Assembly: GCF_900156095.1 (NCBI RefSeq)
Contig: NZ_FTMJ01000001.1
Coordinates: forward strand, 1-64,000
DNA length: 64,000 bases
Reading direction: 5' to 3'
DNA from: Aeromonas sp. RU39B
GTDB taxonomy: Bacteria > Pseudomonadota > Gammaproteobacteria > Enterobacterales > Aeromonadaceae
Numbering within the stretch: position 1 is the first letter of the stretch; each line of letters opens with the position of its first letter. Below the pieces are notes generated by a model. The model had not been told where the DNA came from and ran no database searches. It worked only from the letters and a program-made list of their open reading frames with translations. The position numbers were made by a program, and so were the translations under genes. Shown here in pieces: positions 1 through 7,476 of this stretch.

Positions 1-90
1 CCTGTATCCTTGCCGAACACAGAAGTGAAACGCCGTAGCGCCGATGGTAGTGTGGCAGATGCCATGTGAGAGTAGGACACTGCCAGGCAC
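1..90 (+). rRNA. rrf: 5S ribosomal RNA, 3' part (gene runs off the left edge)
   Basis: The segment carries 5S landmarks: GAAGTGAAACGCCGTAGCGC, then CGATGGTAGTGTGG, GAGAGTAGGACACTGCC and the 3' terminal stem strand GCCAGGCAC ending near position 90. A strong terminator follows at once, as expected at the end of an rrn operon. Compared with the E. coli 5S sequence as I remember it, the loop near position 20 reads GAACAC rather than GAACUC and the helix IV region is altered and about one base shorter. This may be a variant rrn copy. Confidence 0.9.
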
Positions 91-101
91 CCAATTGAAA
101 T

Positions 102-133
102 AAAAAGCCCATCTCATACGAGATGGGCTTTTT
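102..133 (+). terminator. Rho-independent terminator of the rrn operon
   Basis: A 14-bp stem (102-115 with 120-133) has the GC-rich core GCCCATCTC/GAGATGGGC, a 4-base loop, an A-run on the left and a T-run on the right. It begins 12 bases after the 5S 3' end. Confidence 0.92.
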
Positions 134-250
134 GCTTTTTCACGCATGGGGCGCGGCGTTTGATATTTTTCACCTGATCACCGTTTTCATCTTTCCTGCA
201 ACAGCGGCAATTTCGAGTAATCAGAGGATGGCGGCATCGCTCGGTAATAT

Positions 251-275
251 ATGGCTGCGCGTTTAACGCAGCCAT
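251..275 (-). terminator. Hairpin terminator downstream of the tetR-type gene
   Basis: A perfect 9-bp stem, ATGGCTGCG (251-259) with CGCAGCCAT (267-275), and a 7-base loop lie six bases past the stop codon of the minus-strand regulator. The T-run is weak, so it may only stabilise the mRNA 3' end. Confidence 0.6.
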
Positions 276-280
276 GCGAT

Positions 281-886
281 TTACTTGGGACCGTAGGCCA
301 GCATGAAGACGTTAACGGCACGTTCCACAATCGCCTCCATCTCTTTCTCCTCCGGGCTCGATCTGACCCCCAGTAAAATGGGCTCCAGTACCTCGGCTTC
401 CAGTAAACCTTTCAGATGCATAGCCACAGCCCAACAGTTATCTATTGGGCGAAGTTGGCCGCTGCGCGATTGTTCATCAAGGTATTGGCTGATGTATTGC
501 CAACCACGTTGTGGCCCTAGGCGATAATATTCGCGGCCAATATTGGTTCGCACCGACTCATGGACAATCACGGCCCTCAGACAAATTACTTCCGGATTAA
601 GGATGAAGTTTAAATAATTCAGACCTAAACGGGTAATCTCAGCGCGAATCGGCTTGGCTGGATTCATGGACATGAAGGCTTCGCCGATCCGTTGTCGGCC
701 AAACTCCTCAATGACAGCAGCGAACAACTCTTCTTTTGAGCTGAAGTAGTTATACAGCGTCGCCTTGGAGCCACCAGCCCGATTGGCGACCTCCGACATG
801 GTGGTGTTTTCAAAACCGAGCTGGGTAAATGCTTCTAAGGCAACATCGATAATTACCTGTCGCCGCTCTTCACTTTTTACTCTCAT
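281..886 (-). CDS. TetR/AcrR-family transcriptional repressor of the adjacent efflux operon
   Basis: This 201-residue protein has a TetR-type helix-turn-helix in its first 60 residues (motif SEVANRAGGSKATLYNYF, about residues 27-44), followed by an all-helical ligand-binding half resembling the AefR-like TetR C-terminal domain. It is divergent from the outer-membrane factor/EmrA/EmrB operon, with about 100 bp between the starts. A perfect 17-bp palindrome sits over the -10 box of the efflux promoter, so local repression relieved by a drug-like ligand is the natural reading. The ATG at 886 is the first in frame and places the HTH at the normal distance from the N-terminus. The ligand cannot be deduced. 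Confidence 0.9.
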   Translation of the reverse strand: MRVKSEERRQVIIDVALEAFTQLGFENTTMSEVANRAGGSKATLYNYFSSKEELFAAVIEEFGRQRIGEAFMSMNPAKPIRAEITRLGLNYLNFILNPEVICLRAVIVHESVRTNIGREYYRLGPQRGWQYISQYLDEQSRSGQLRPIDNCWAVAMHLKGLLEAEVLEPILLGVRSSPEEKEMEAIVERAVNVFMLAYGPK

Positions 887-925
887 GGCAAACCGTCATT
901 AATGAACTCATCAGTCTAGTTTTCC

Positions 926-968
926 TTGACGAAGGGGCTTTGTCAAACTATAACTGTACCGTACAGTT
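926..968 (+). promoter_or_regulatory. Efflux-operon promoter with overlapping TetR operator
   Basis: TTGACG (926-931), a 17-base spacer and TATAAC (949-954) form a near-consensus sigma-70 promoter facing the efflux genes. The palindrome AACTGTACCGTACAGTT (952-968; 8-bp arms, one central base) overlaps the -10 box and start point, where a repressor blocks RNA polymerase. The size and symmetry suit a TetR-family dimer. Confidence 0.85.
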
Positions 969-986
969 CAGTTATCAGGAGTGCAT

Positions 987-2432
987 GTGCGGTTCCTCTC
1001 TCGTGACGTTGCAGACAACCATTCGCAGGGTTGGCGAGTCTGTTGTTGGTCCCTGTTTGCCCTGCTCAGTGGTTGTGCCCATCAACCTGACCTGCCCAGC
1101 GATACGCTTGCCAGTGCCGATACCCTCGAACACAGCAAGAGCTTGCTGGCGACGCGTCAGGATAGCTGGCCGCAATCGAACTGGTGGCAGCGTTACCATG
1201 ATGATCAGCTCGATCAGTTGATCCAGGAGGCGCTGCACGATGCCCCGTCTCTGGCCATCGCACAGGCGCGTCTGCGCAGTGCCGAGGGGATGGCAAGACA
1301 AGCCGGTGCCAGTGAGATGCCGCAGCTGTCTGTGAGTGGTGATCTCACTCGGCAACGGATGAGTTACAACTACAGCTCACTGCCTCCGCGCGGTTGGAAT
1401 AGCTTTGGCAGCGGAGTGGCCAACTTCAGTTATGAATTCGACTTTTGGGGCAAGAATCGCGCCACGGTAGAGGCCGCGCGTTCGACGCTGGCCGCCAGCG
1501 AAGCTGAGCAGGCCGATGCCGAGCGGGTGTTGGTCAGTGCTCTGATGCAGTCTTATGTCGAGCTGGCCCGACTGTATGCCAATCGCGATACAGCCGCAGA
1601 AGCGCTGAAGATCCGTAGTGAAACCGTTAGCCTGTTCCAGCAGCGTTATAATAACGGTCTGGAAACCTTAGGTTCGGTGCGCCAGGTTGAGTCGCTCAAG
1701 GCGAGTGCCGAGCAAGAGTTGCTGGGTGTGGAAGAGACCATAGTGTTGCAGCGCCACGCCATTGCCGCCTTGCTCGGTAAAGGGCCGGATCGCGGCTTGA
1801 CTCTGCAGCGTCCAACGCTCGCCATGACCTCGGTGTTTGGTTTGCCCGATACTGCCGGAATCGACTTGCTTGGGCACAGACCGGATGTGACCGCAGCCCG
1901 CTGGCGCGTTGAAGCAGCCGCGCAAGAGGTTGGTGTTGCAGAAACGCTCTTTTATCCGAACGTCTCGCTGTCGGCCTTCTTTGGTAACCAATCGATGGGG
2001 CTCGACAAGCTGCTCGAGTCCGGCTCTCAAACTGCAGGCGTAGGCGGTGCCCTCTATCTGCCGATCTTTACCGGTGGCAAGCTGGAAGGTCAGCTCGACA
2101 GTGCCCGTGGTCGTTACCAAGAGGCCGTTGCGCAATATAACCAGACCCTGACCCAAGCCATGCAGCAGGTGGCCGATGCGGTCACCAGTCAGGATGCTCT
2201 CAAGGCGCGATTGAGCCAGTCTCAGGCTGCGGTCGATGCCGCCGAAGATGCCTACCGGATTGCCAATAACCGCTACAAGGGCGGGTTGTCCACCTACCTG
2301 GATGTGCTCAGTGCCGAGGCGGCCTTGCTGCAGAGCCGTCAGGTGCTGGTCAATATGCAGGCCCGTGCTCTCTCCATTGATGTTTCGCTGGTCCACGCAC
2401 TGGGTGCGGGTTACAGCGTCACCCACTCTTGA
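987..2432 (+). CDS. NodT/OprM-type outer-membrane efflux lipoprotein
   Basis: This is the outer-membrane channel of a tripartite efflux pump, with two outer-membrane efflux protein (TolC-like) domains over about 480 residues. The N-terminus has a lipoprotein signal with lipobox LLSGC, so the mature protein should be lipid-anchored at Cys. Sequences such as GHRPDVTAARWRVEAAAQEV and the final YKGGLSTYLDVLSAEAALLQ are characteristic of OprM/NodT channels. I chose GTG 987 because AGGAG (977-981) lies five bases before it; GTG 981 in the same frame would overlap that site. It is first in a three-gene operon and its stop overlaps the ATG at 2432. Confidence 0.9.
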   Translation: MRFLSRDVADNHSQGWRVCCWSLFALLSGCAHQPDLPSDTLASADTLEHSKSLLATRQDSWPQSNWWQRYHDDQLDQLIQEALHDAPSLAIAQARLRSAEGMARQAGASEMPQLSVSGDLTRQRMSYNYSSLPPRGWNSFGSGVANFSYEFDFWGKNRATVEAARSTLAASEAEQADAERVLVSALMQSYVELARLYANRDTAAEALKIRSETVSLFQQRYNNGLETLGSVRQVESLKASAEQELLGVEETIVLQRHAIAALLGKGPDRGLTLQRPTLAMTSVFGLPDTAGIDLLGHRPDVTAARWRVEAAAQEVGVAETLFYPNVSLSAFFGNQSMGLDKLLESGSQTAGVGGALYLPIFTGGKLEGQLDSARGRYQEAVAQYNQTLTQAMQQVADAVTSQDALKARLSQSQAAVDAAEDAYRIANNRYKGGLSTYLDVLSAEAALLQSRQVLVNMQARALSIDVSLVHALGAGYSVTHS

Positions 2433-2455
2433 TGAAAGACAGGAAATTCAATCGT

Positions 2456-3661
2456 ATGTCGCAACAAGTTCAACTAGCTGACGCCACTGTAGAGCAGGCG
2501 TTTGATGCCCGTGAGGCCAATGCCAAGCGTCGTCGCGGCTTTATCGGTCTGGCTGCTGCCGTCGCAGTCGCAGCCGGTGGTTATGGCGCCTACTGGTATT
2601 TTGTCGGCTCGCGTTATGTCTCAACCGACAACGCCTACACGGCTGTCGAACTGGCCGAGGTGACCCCGGCGGTGGGCGGGATCATCAAGAGTATTCAGGT
2701 GGTCGATACCCAGCACGTACGTAAGGGTGATCTGCTGGTAGAAATCGATGACACCGATGCCCGCTTGGCATTGGCACAGGCTGAAGCCGACTTGGCGCTG
2801 GCCAAGCGCCGGGTTCACAGCTACCAGGCCAATGATGAAGGGTTGGCGGCGCAGGTGAAGGCGCGTGAAGCCGATGAACTGCGTGCCCAGGCTCAGCTTA
2901 AGGCTGCCGAGGCAGATCTGGAGCGGGCGAAAGTGGACTTTGATCGCCGCGCCGCGCTCAAGGCCTCTGGCTCGGTCTCGGGTGAAGAGCTGACCAATGC
3001 CCGTAATGGCTTGATCCAGGCCCAGGCCAATCTGAGTGCAGCCCGCGCAGCCTCAGCGCAGAGTGTGGCCAACGTCCACTCGACCATCGGCTCGAAGAAA
3101 GCCAATGCGGCACTTATTCAGGACACCACGGTGGATACAAACCCTGAAGTGCTGCTGGCCAAGGCCCGCCTTGAGCAAGCCAAGGTTGATCTGTCGCGCA
3201 CCCGTATTTTTGCCAACGTCGATGGTGTGATCGCCAAGCGTCAGGTGCAGGTGGGTCAGCGCGTACAGATTGGCGCGCCACTGATGAGCGTGGTTCCCCT
3301 GCATACCGTGCATGTGGATGCCAACTTCAAAGAGGTGGAACTGCGTAGCGTCAAGGTTGGCCAGCCGGTCGAGATCACTGCCGATCTCTATGGTACCGAA
3401 GTGGTTTATCACGGCACAGTGAGCGGTTTCTCCGGCGGTACCGGCTCGGCGTTTGCCATGATCCCGGCCCAGAATGCCACCGGCAACTGGATTAAGGTGG
3501 TGCAGCGTCTGCCAGTTCGTATCGAGCTCGATCCTGCTGAGCTTGCCAAGCGTCCGCTGCAGGTGGGCTTGTCGATGATTGCCACTATTGATACCCGTAC
3601 CGAGGCGAGTGGTCCGGCACTGGCCGAGCGTAGCCACACCGATGACAGCAAGCAGGGCTGA
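2456..3661 (+). CDS. emrA: EmrA/HlyD-family periplasmic adaptor of the efflux pump
   Basis: This membrane fusion protein links the inner-membrane MFS pump to the outer-membrane channel. It has a short cytoplasmic N-terminus, one membrane segment (GFIGLAAAVAVAAGGYGAYW), the EmrA signature RYVSTDNAYT, a split biotinyl-lipoyl domain and a long Ala/Lys/Glu-rich coiled-coil hairpin (about residues 100-210), then a beta-barrel domain. ATG 2456 gives the usual EmrA N-terminus; ATG 2432, overlapping the previous stop, would add eight residues. Family membership is clear, but the substrates are not visible in sequence. Confidence 0.9.
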   Translation: MSQQVQLADATVEQAFDAREANAKRRRGFIGLAAAVAVAAGGYGAYWYFVGSRYVSTDNAYTAVELAEVTPAVGGIIKSIQVVDTQHVRKGDLLVEIDDTDARLALAQAEADLALAKRRVHSYQANDEGLAAQVKAREADELRAQAQLKAAEADLERAKVDFDRRAALKASGSVSGEELTNARNGLIQAQANLSAARAASAQSVANVHSTIGSKKANAALIQDTTVDTNPEVLLAKARLEQAKVDLSRTRIFANVDGVIAKRQVQVGQRVQIGAPLMSVVPLHTVHVDANFKEVELRSVKVGQPVEITADLYGTEVVYHGTVSGFSGGTGSAFAMIPAQNATGNWIKVVQRLPVRIELDPAELAKRPLQVGLSMIATIDTRTEASGPALAERSHTDDSKQG

Positions 3662-3672
3662 GGAGACGCGTG

Positions 3673-5199
3673 ATGCAACACGTCGCTGAGCCGGCTCCGC
3701 TGCGCGGGGCACAGCTGGCCTTAGGCGCTGGCATCCTGGCGATGGCCAACTTTCTGGCGGTGCTCGACACCACCATCGCCAACGTGTCGGTCTCCAACAT
3801 CGCCGGTAGTCTGGGCACCTCGACCAGTCAGGGCACCTACGTCATCACCTCTTATGCGGTGGCCGAGGCGATCTCGGTACCGCTGACCGGCTGGCTGGCG
3901 TCGCGCTTTGGCCCGATCCGGGTGTTTGCTACCTGTTTTATCCTGTTTGGCCTGTTCTCGCTGCTGTGCGGCATGGCCACCAGTATGAACATGCTGGTGC
4001 TGTTTCGGGTTTTCCTCGGGCTGTGCGGTGGTCCGCTGATGCCCCTGTCGCAGACCCTGATGATGCGTATTTTCCCCAAAGAGAAGGCGCACGCAGCGAT
4101 CGGGATCTGGAGTATGACCACCCTGGTTGCGCCCATCATGGGGCCGATTCTGGGTGGGATATTGTGTGATCAGTACAGCTGGCCCTACATCTTCTATGTG
4201 AAGGCACCGTTTGCCCTGCTGGCCGGGGTGATGTGCTGGAAGCTGTTGCAGCCGTTCGAATCAAAGACCCTTAAGCTGCCTATCGACAAGGTGGGGCTGG
4301 TGTTGCTGATCGTCTGGGTGGCAGCGCTGCAGATCATGCTCGATGAGGGTAAGGATCATGACTGGTTTGAATCGACCCGGATTGTGACCCTGGCGATCAT
4401 CGCGGCCATCGGCTTTGTCGCCTTCCTGATTTGGGAGCTGACCGAGCGCAACCCGGTGGTCGATTTACGAGTGTTCCGCCACCAAGGCTATCGCACCAGT
4501 ATGCTGACCCTGTCGCTCGGTTTTGGCGCCTTCTTCGGCATCACGGTACTGACCCCGCTGTGGCTGCAGATCTACATGGGCTACACCGCCACCATCGCCG
4601 GTTATTCAACGGCCATGATGGGGATTTTGGCGGTGTTCCTGGCGCCCTTGATTGCCAATCTGGCGACCAAGATCGATCCGCGGCCCATGGTGTTTATCGG
4701 TGTGCTCTGGCTGGGCGGTTGGACCCTTTATCGCAGCCACGCCAACATGGACATGACCTTCTGGCAGATAAGCCTCCCGATGTTTTTCCAGGGGATCGGC
4801 ATGCCGCTGTTCTTTGTGCCGCTCACCGGTATTGCGCTTGGCAGCGTGCTCGCCCGTGAAATGGAGTCTGCCGCCGGTCTGATGAACTTTATCCGAACCC
4901 TCTCCGGCGCGTTTGCCACCTCCATGGTCAACACCGGCTGGGAGCATGAAACCCGCTATGTGCGGGCCGAGCTGGCCGGATTGACGGACCGGGCGGGGGA
5001 TGCCACCCAGGCGATGCAGATGGCCGGCGCCGGGGCGCAGAGCAAAGGCACCCTGGAGTGGCTGCTGCAAGGGCAGAGCGTGATGGTAGCCACCAACAAG
5101 ATTTTTATGATTATTGCCGTGCTGTTTTTCGTGGCCGCGTTTGCCATCTGGCTGGCGCCGCGTCCGAAAACGCAGGTAGACACTTCCGTAGTGCACTAG
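3673..5199 (+). CDS. emrB: EmrB-type MFS drug:H+ antiporter (DHA2 family, 14 TM)
   Basis: About 508 residues of mostly hydrophobic sequence with roughly 14 membrane segments. The first helix holds the DHA2 motif LDTTIANVS, and the fifth has a proline/glycine-rich antiporter motif (LVAPIMGPILGG). With the preceding adaptor and outer-membrane factor it makes a complete proton-driven tripartite pump expelling amphipathic drugs across both membranes. ATG 3673 has AGGAG (3661-3665) seven bases upstream; GTG 3670 is the only competing start. A terminator follows 22 bases after the stop. Confidence 0.92.
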   Translation: MQHVAEPAPLRGAQLALGAGILAMANFLAVLDTTIANVSVSNIAGSLGTSTSQGTYVITSYAVAEAISVPLTGWLASRFGPIRVFATCFILFGLFSLLCGMATSMNMLVLFRVFLGLCGGPLMPLSQTLMMRIFPKEKAHAAIGIWSMTTLVAPIMGPILGGILCDQYSWPYIFYVKAPFALLAGVMCWKLLQPFESKTLKLPIDKVGLVLLIVWVAALQIMLDEGKDHDWFESTRIVTLAIIAAIGFVAFLIWELTERNPVVDLRVFRHQGYRTSMLTLSLGFGAFFGITVLTPLWLQIYMGYTATIAGYSTAMMGILAVFLAPLIANLATKIDPRPMVFIGVLWLGGWTLYRSHANMDMTFWQISLPMFFQGIGMPLFFVPLTGIALGSVLAREMESAAGLMNFIRTLSGAFATSMVNTGWEHETRYVRAELAGLTDRAGDATQAMQMAGAGAQSKGTLEWLLQGQSVMVATNKIFMIIAVLFFVAAFAIWLAPRPKTQVDTSVVH

Positions 5200-5221
5200 G
5201 TCCCTCAACCCTGTGGGGATC

Positions 5222-5256
5222 AAGCCTGGACAGGTCGCTCTGTTCAGGCTTTTTTT
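5222..5256 (+). terminator. Rho-independent terminator of the efflux operon
   Basis: AAGCCTGGACAG (5222-5233) pairs with CTGTTCAGGCTT (5240-5251), leaving one G-U pair and a 6-base loop, followed by a run of T up to 5256. Confidence 0.93.
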
Positions 5257-5271
5257 CATTTTGGCGCCGGC

Positions 5272-6147
5272 TTAACGGGGCCGAATGCGCGCGCCACGCA
5301 GCAGCAGTGGCAACTGATAGAGCACCAGCGCGCCGAGGATCAGACACACACCGGCCAGTTTCGCACCGCCAATCGGCTCGTGATAGAAGATGGTGCTAAA
5401 CACCAGAGTCCAGACCGGTTCGAGCAGCATCAACAGCGCCGCGTGCGCAGTGGTCAGTCGGCTTAAAGAGAGCGTCAGCAGCAGATAGCGCAAGGTGGTG
5501 GCAATCAGCACGCTGGCGGCAAACCAGCCCCAGATATTGATACTGACGCTCTGCGGCCACTGCTCGGTCAATAGCGACAATCCGCAGCCCAGCACGCCGG
5601 TGACCGCCAGCTGGATGCAGGTCAGCCAGGTCGGCGCAATCGTCTGGGCAAAGTGGCGATGCACCGCCAGTTGGCAGCCCGATGTCGCGGCTGAAGCGAG
5701 GAACCACAGCAGCGAGAGCGAGACGCCCCAGTGGGTGCTCAAAGAGAGCAGCAGCAGGCCGGCAATCGCCAGTGGTAGGGTCATCCAGTAGTGACGACCC
5801 GGGCGCGCTTTAAAGGCGGCCCAGGCCGCGAGCGGCGCCATCAGGGTGGCCACGCTCATGATAAACGCGCCACTGCCCAGCGCATTACTCTGGCTGATGG
5901 CCGTGACCCACAGCAGCAGGCTGGTACCGAGCAGAATACCGCACCCGGCAGCGCGGATAACCTGACCCCGGTTCGGCGCCGGTTCACGCAGCCAAGCCAG
6001 CGGCAGCAACAACAGGGCGGCCAACAGAAAGCGGCTGCCGATAAACGCGGCCGGCGGCAACCCCTGAATCGCCTCTTTGGAAAATAGCCAGCCGGCACCG
6101 GCCAGCAGGGTGGTAAAGAACATCAGCAGCAGCGGTGTGCGGTTCAT
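5272..6147 (-). CDS. EamA/DMT-family transporter (10 TM, RhaT/YdcZ-like superfamily)
   Basis: This is an inner-membrane protein of about 290 residues with ten predicted helices in two EamA repeats. The first has LLLMFFTTLLAGAGWLF and AFIGSRFLLAALLLLPLAW; the second ends with LMLLEPVWTLVFSTIFYHEP, a classic EamA signature. Family members export amino acids or metabolites. I placed the start at 6147 (MNRTPLLL) because the first helix begins there. In-frame ATGs at 6159 and 6327 would add an unrelated N-terminus that reads through a hairpin. It converges on the efflux operon. Substrate unknown. Confidence 0.8.
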   Translation of the reverse strand: MNRTPLLLMFFTTLLAGAGWLFSKEAIQGLPPAAFIGSRFLLAALLLLPLAWLREPAPNRGQVIRAAGCGILLGTSLLLWVTAISQSNALGSGAFIMSVATLMAPLAAWAAFKARPGRHYWMTLPLAIAGLLLLSLSTHWGVSLSLLWFLASAATSGCQLAVHRHFAQTIAPTWLTCIQLAVTGVLGCGLSLLTEQWPQSVSINIWGWFAASVLIATTLRYLLLTLSLSRLTTAHAALLMLLEPVWTLVFSTIFYHEPIGGAKLAGVCLILGALVLYQLPLLLRGARIRPR

Positions 6148-6186
6148 GGGAAACATCATCGAGAAATGAGACCTGCAGCATAAAGC

Positions 6187-6218
6187 AAAGGCGCCCGGTA
6201 GCAATACCGGGCGCCTTT
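6187..6218. terminator. Strong GC-rich hairpin in the 5' region of the DMT gene
   Basis: A perfect 14-bp stem, AAAGGCGCCCGGTA (6187-6200) with TACCGGGCGCCTTT (6205-6218), has the loop GCAA. No gene ends beside it; it lies 40 bases upstream of the DMT start. It could be an attenuator for that gene, a barrier between it and the divergent cas operon, or the relic terminator of a lost gene. The T-runs are short (3-4). Confidence 0.6.
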
Positions 6219-6326
6219 TGCGTTCACGGTATCCACGTAACAGGGTGCTGGGTGACATGCCGAGGGATGGCATGCGATTGGTGTGAGACTCAATTGGTTT
6301 TTGTGATAAGTGGCGTGATAGCCTCA

Positions 6327-6355
6327 TTGATATTACTTGTTTGATTAATTATGTG
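6327..6355 (+). promoter_or_regulatory. Candidate cas operon promoter
   Basis: TTGATA (6327-6332), a 17-base spacer and TATGTG (6350-6355) lie in the only AT-rich stretch upstream of cas1. The -10 box is poor. The long untranslated leader to 6499 holds nothing else I recognise. Confidence 0.3.
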
Positions 6356-6498
6356 TTCGTCCCACTACAGGCAAATTAGCCTCTGCTTTATGCGATCGAG
6401 ACCTCGCGAGCTTTGGTTACTAGGGTATTGGCTAAAGGTGCATTTAACCGGGCTGGAGAGGGGAGAAGAGTGGCCAGCAGTAATCTCGAGGAGCTGAC

Positions 6499-7476
6499 AT
6501 GGAAGAGCTAACGCCATCTGATTTGAAGACGATTCTCCATTCCAAACGGGCCAATCTTTACTACCTGGAGTATTGCCGGGTCTTGGTCAATGGCGGCCGG
6601 GTTGAGTATGTCACCGATGAGGGAAAAGAGTCGCTCTATTGGAATATCCCTATCGCTAATACCACCTGCATTCTGCTGGGAACCGGAACGTCCATCACCC
6701 AAGCTGCCATGCGGGAGCTGGCAAAAGCGGGGGTGTTGGTTGGTTTTTGCGGCGGTGGGGGCACACCGCTTTTTGCCGCCAATGAGGTCGAGGTCAGTGT
6801 GAGTTGGCTCTGCTCCCAGAGCGAATACAGGCCGACGGAATACCTGCAGCAGTGGGTTAGTTTCTGGTTTTGTGATACAGCAAGGCTGCGGGCTGCCATT
6901 GCTTTTCAACATGTACGAATCAGCCAGATCCGAAAGGTGTGGCTAGGCGCAGTCATGAAACGCGAGCGGACATTTGCTCTTGATGAGGCAGCGCTCAACA
7001 GCGTATTGCTGCGTTTCGAATCTCAGCTTGCGCAGTGCCATAGCAGTAATGATGTGTTGGCTCAGGAGGCCAGTCTAACCAAAGCGCTCTACAAGTTGGC
7101 TGGCAATGCCGTTTGCTACGGTGAATTTACCCGAGCCAAGCATGGCAGCGGTATCGATATGGCCAATCGCTTTCTCGATCATGGCAATTATCTTGCCTAT
7201 GGCATTGCTGCAACGGCTTGCTGGGTGATTGGTTTACCCCATGGTCTCTCAGTGCTGCACGGTAAAACCCGCCGCGGCGGTTTGGTGTTTGATGTGGCTG
7301 ATCTCATCAAGGATGCGCTTATCTTGCCCCAGGCTTTTATCGCCGCCATGGCTGGAGAAGAAGAACAGGCATTTCGCCAGCGGATCATCAGTAGCTTTAA
7401 TCAACATGGCGCACTGGATCAGATGATCGAAACCTTGCAGTCGGTGGCCGCCGAATTGAGTGAGGTCGGGCGATGA
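6499..7476 (+). CDS. cas1: Type I-F CRISPR integrase Cas1
   Basis: Cas1 (325 residues) is the metal-dependent integrase that inserts new spacers at the leader end. The N-terminal beta domain (LHSKRANLYYLEYCRVLV...) and the helical C-terminal domain (GNAVCYGEFTRAKH, RFLDHGNYLAYGIAATACW, GLPHGLSVLHG) match the I-F (Ypest) Cas1 subfamily. A Glu before the junction and the conserved His and Asp/Glu in the C-terminal domain can serve as metal ligands. GAGGAGCT directly precedes ATG 6499. It is the first gene of the operon and overlaps cas2-3 by ATGA. In I-F systems Cas1 forms a complex with Cas2-3. Confidence 0.97.
   Translation: MEELTPSDLKTILHSKRANLYYLEYCRVLVNGGRVEYVTDEGKESLYWNIPIANTTCILLGTGTSITQAAMRELAKAGVLVGFCGGGGTPLFAANEVEVSVSWLCSQSEYRPTEYLQQWVSFWFCDTARLRAAIAFQHVRISQIRKVWLGAVMKRERTFALDEAALNSVLLRFESQLAQCHSSNDVLAQEASLTKALYKLAGNAVCYGEFTRAKHGSGIDMANRFLDHGNYLAYGIAATACWVIGLPHGLSVLHGKTRRGGLVFDVADLIKDALILPQAFIAAMAGEEEQAFRQRIISSFNQHGALDQMIETLQSVAAELSEVGR

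Noticed and set aside
6148-6327. N-terminal extension of the DMT transporter (60 residues)
   Set aside because: It is basic and not hydrophobic, reads through a strong hairpin and lacks similarity to EamA proteins.
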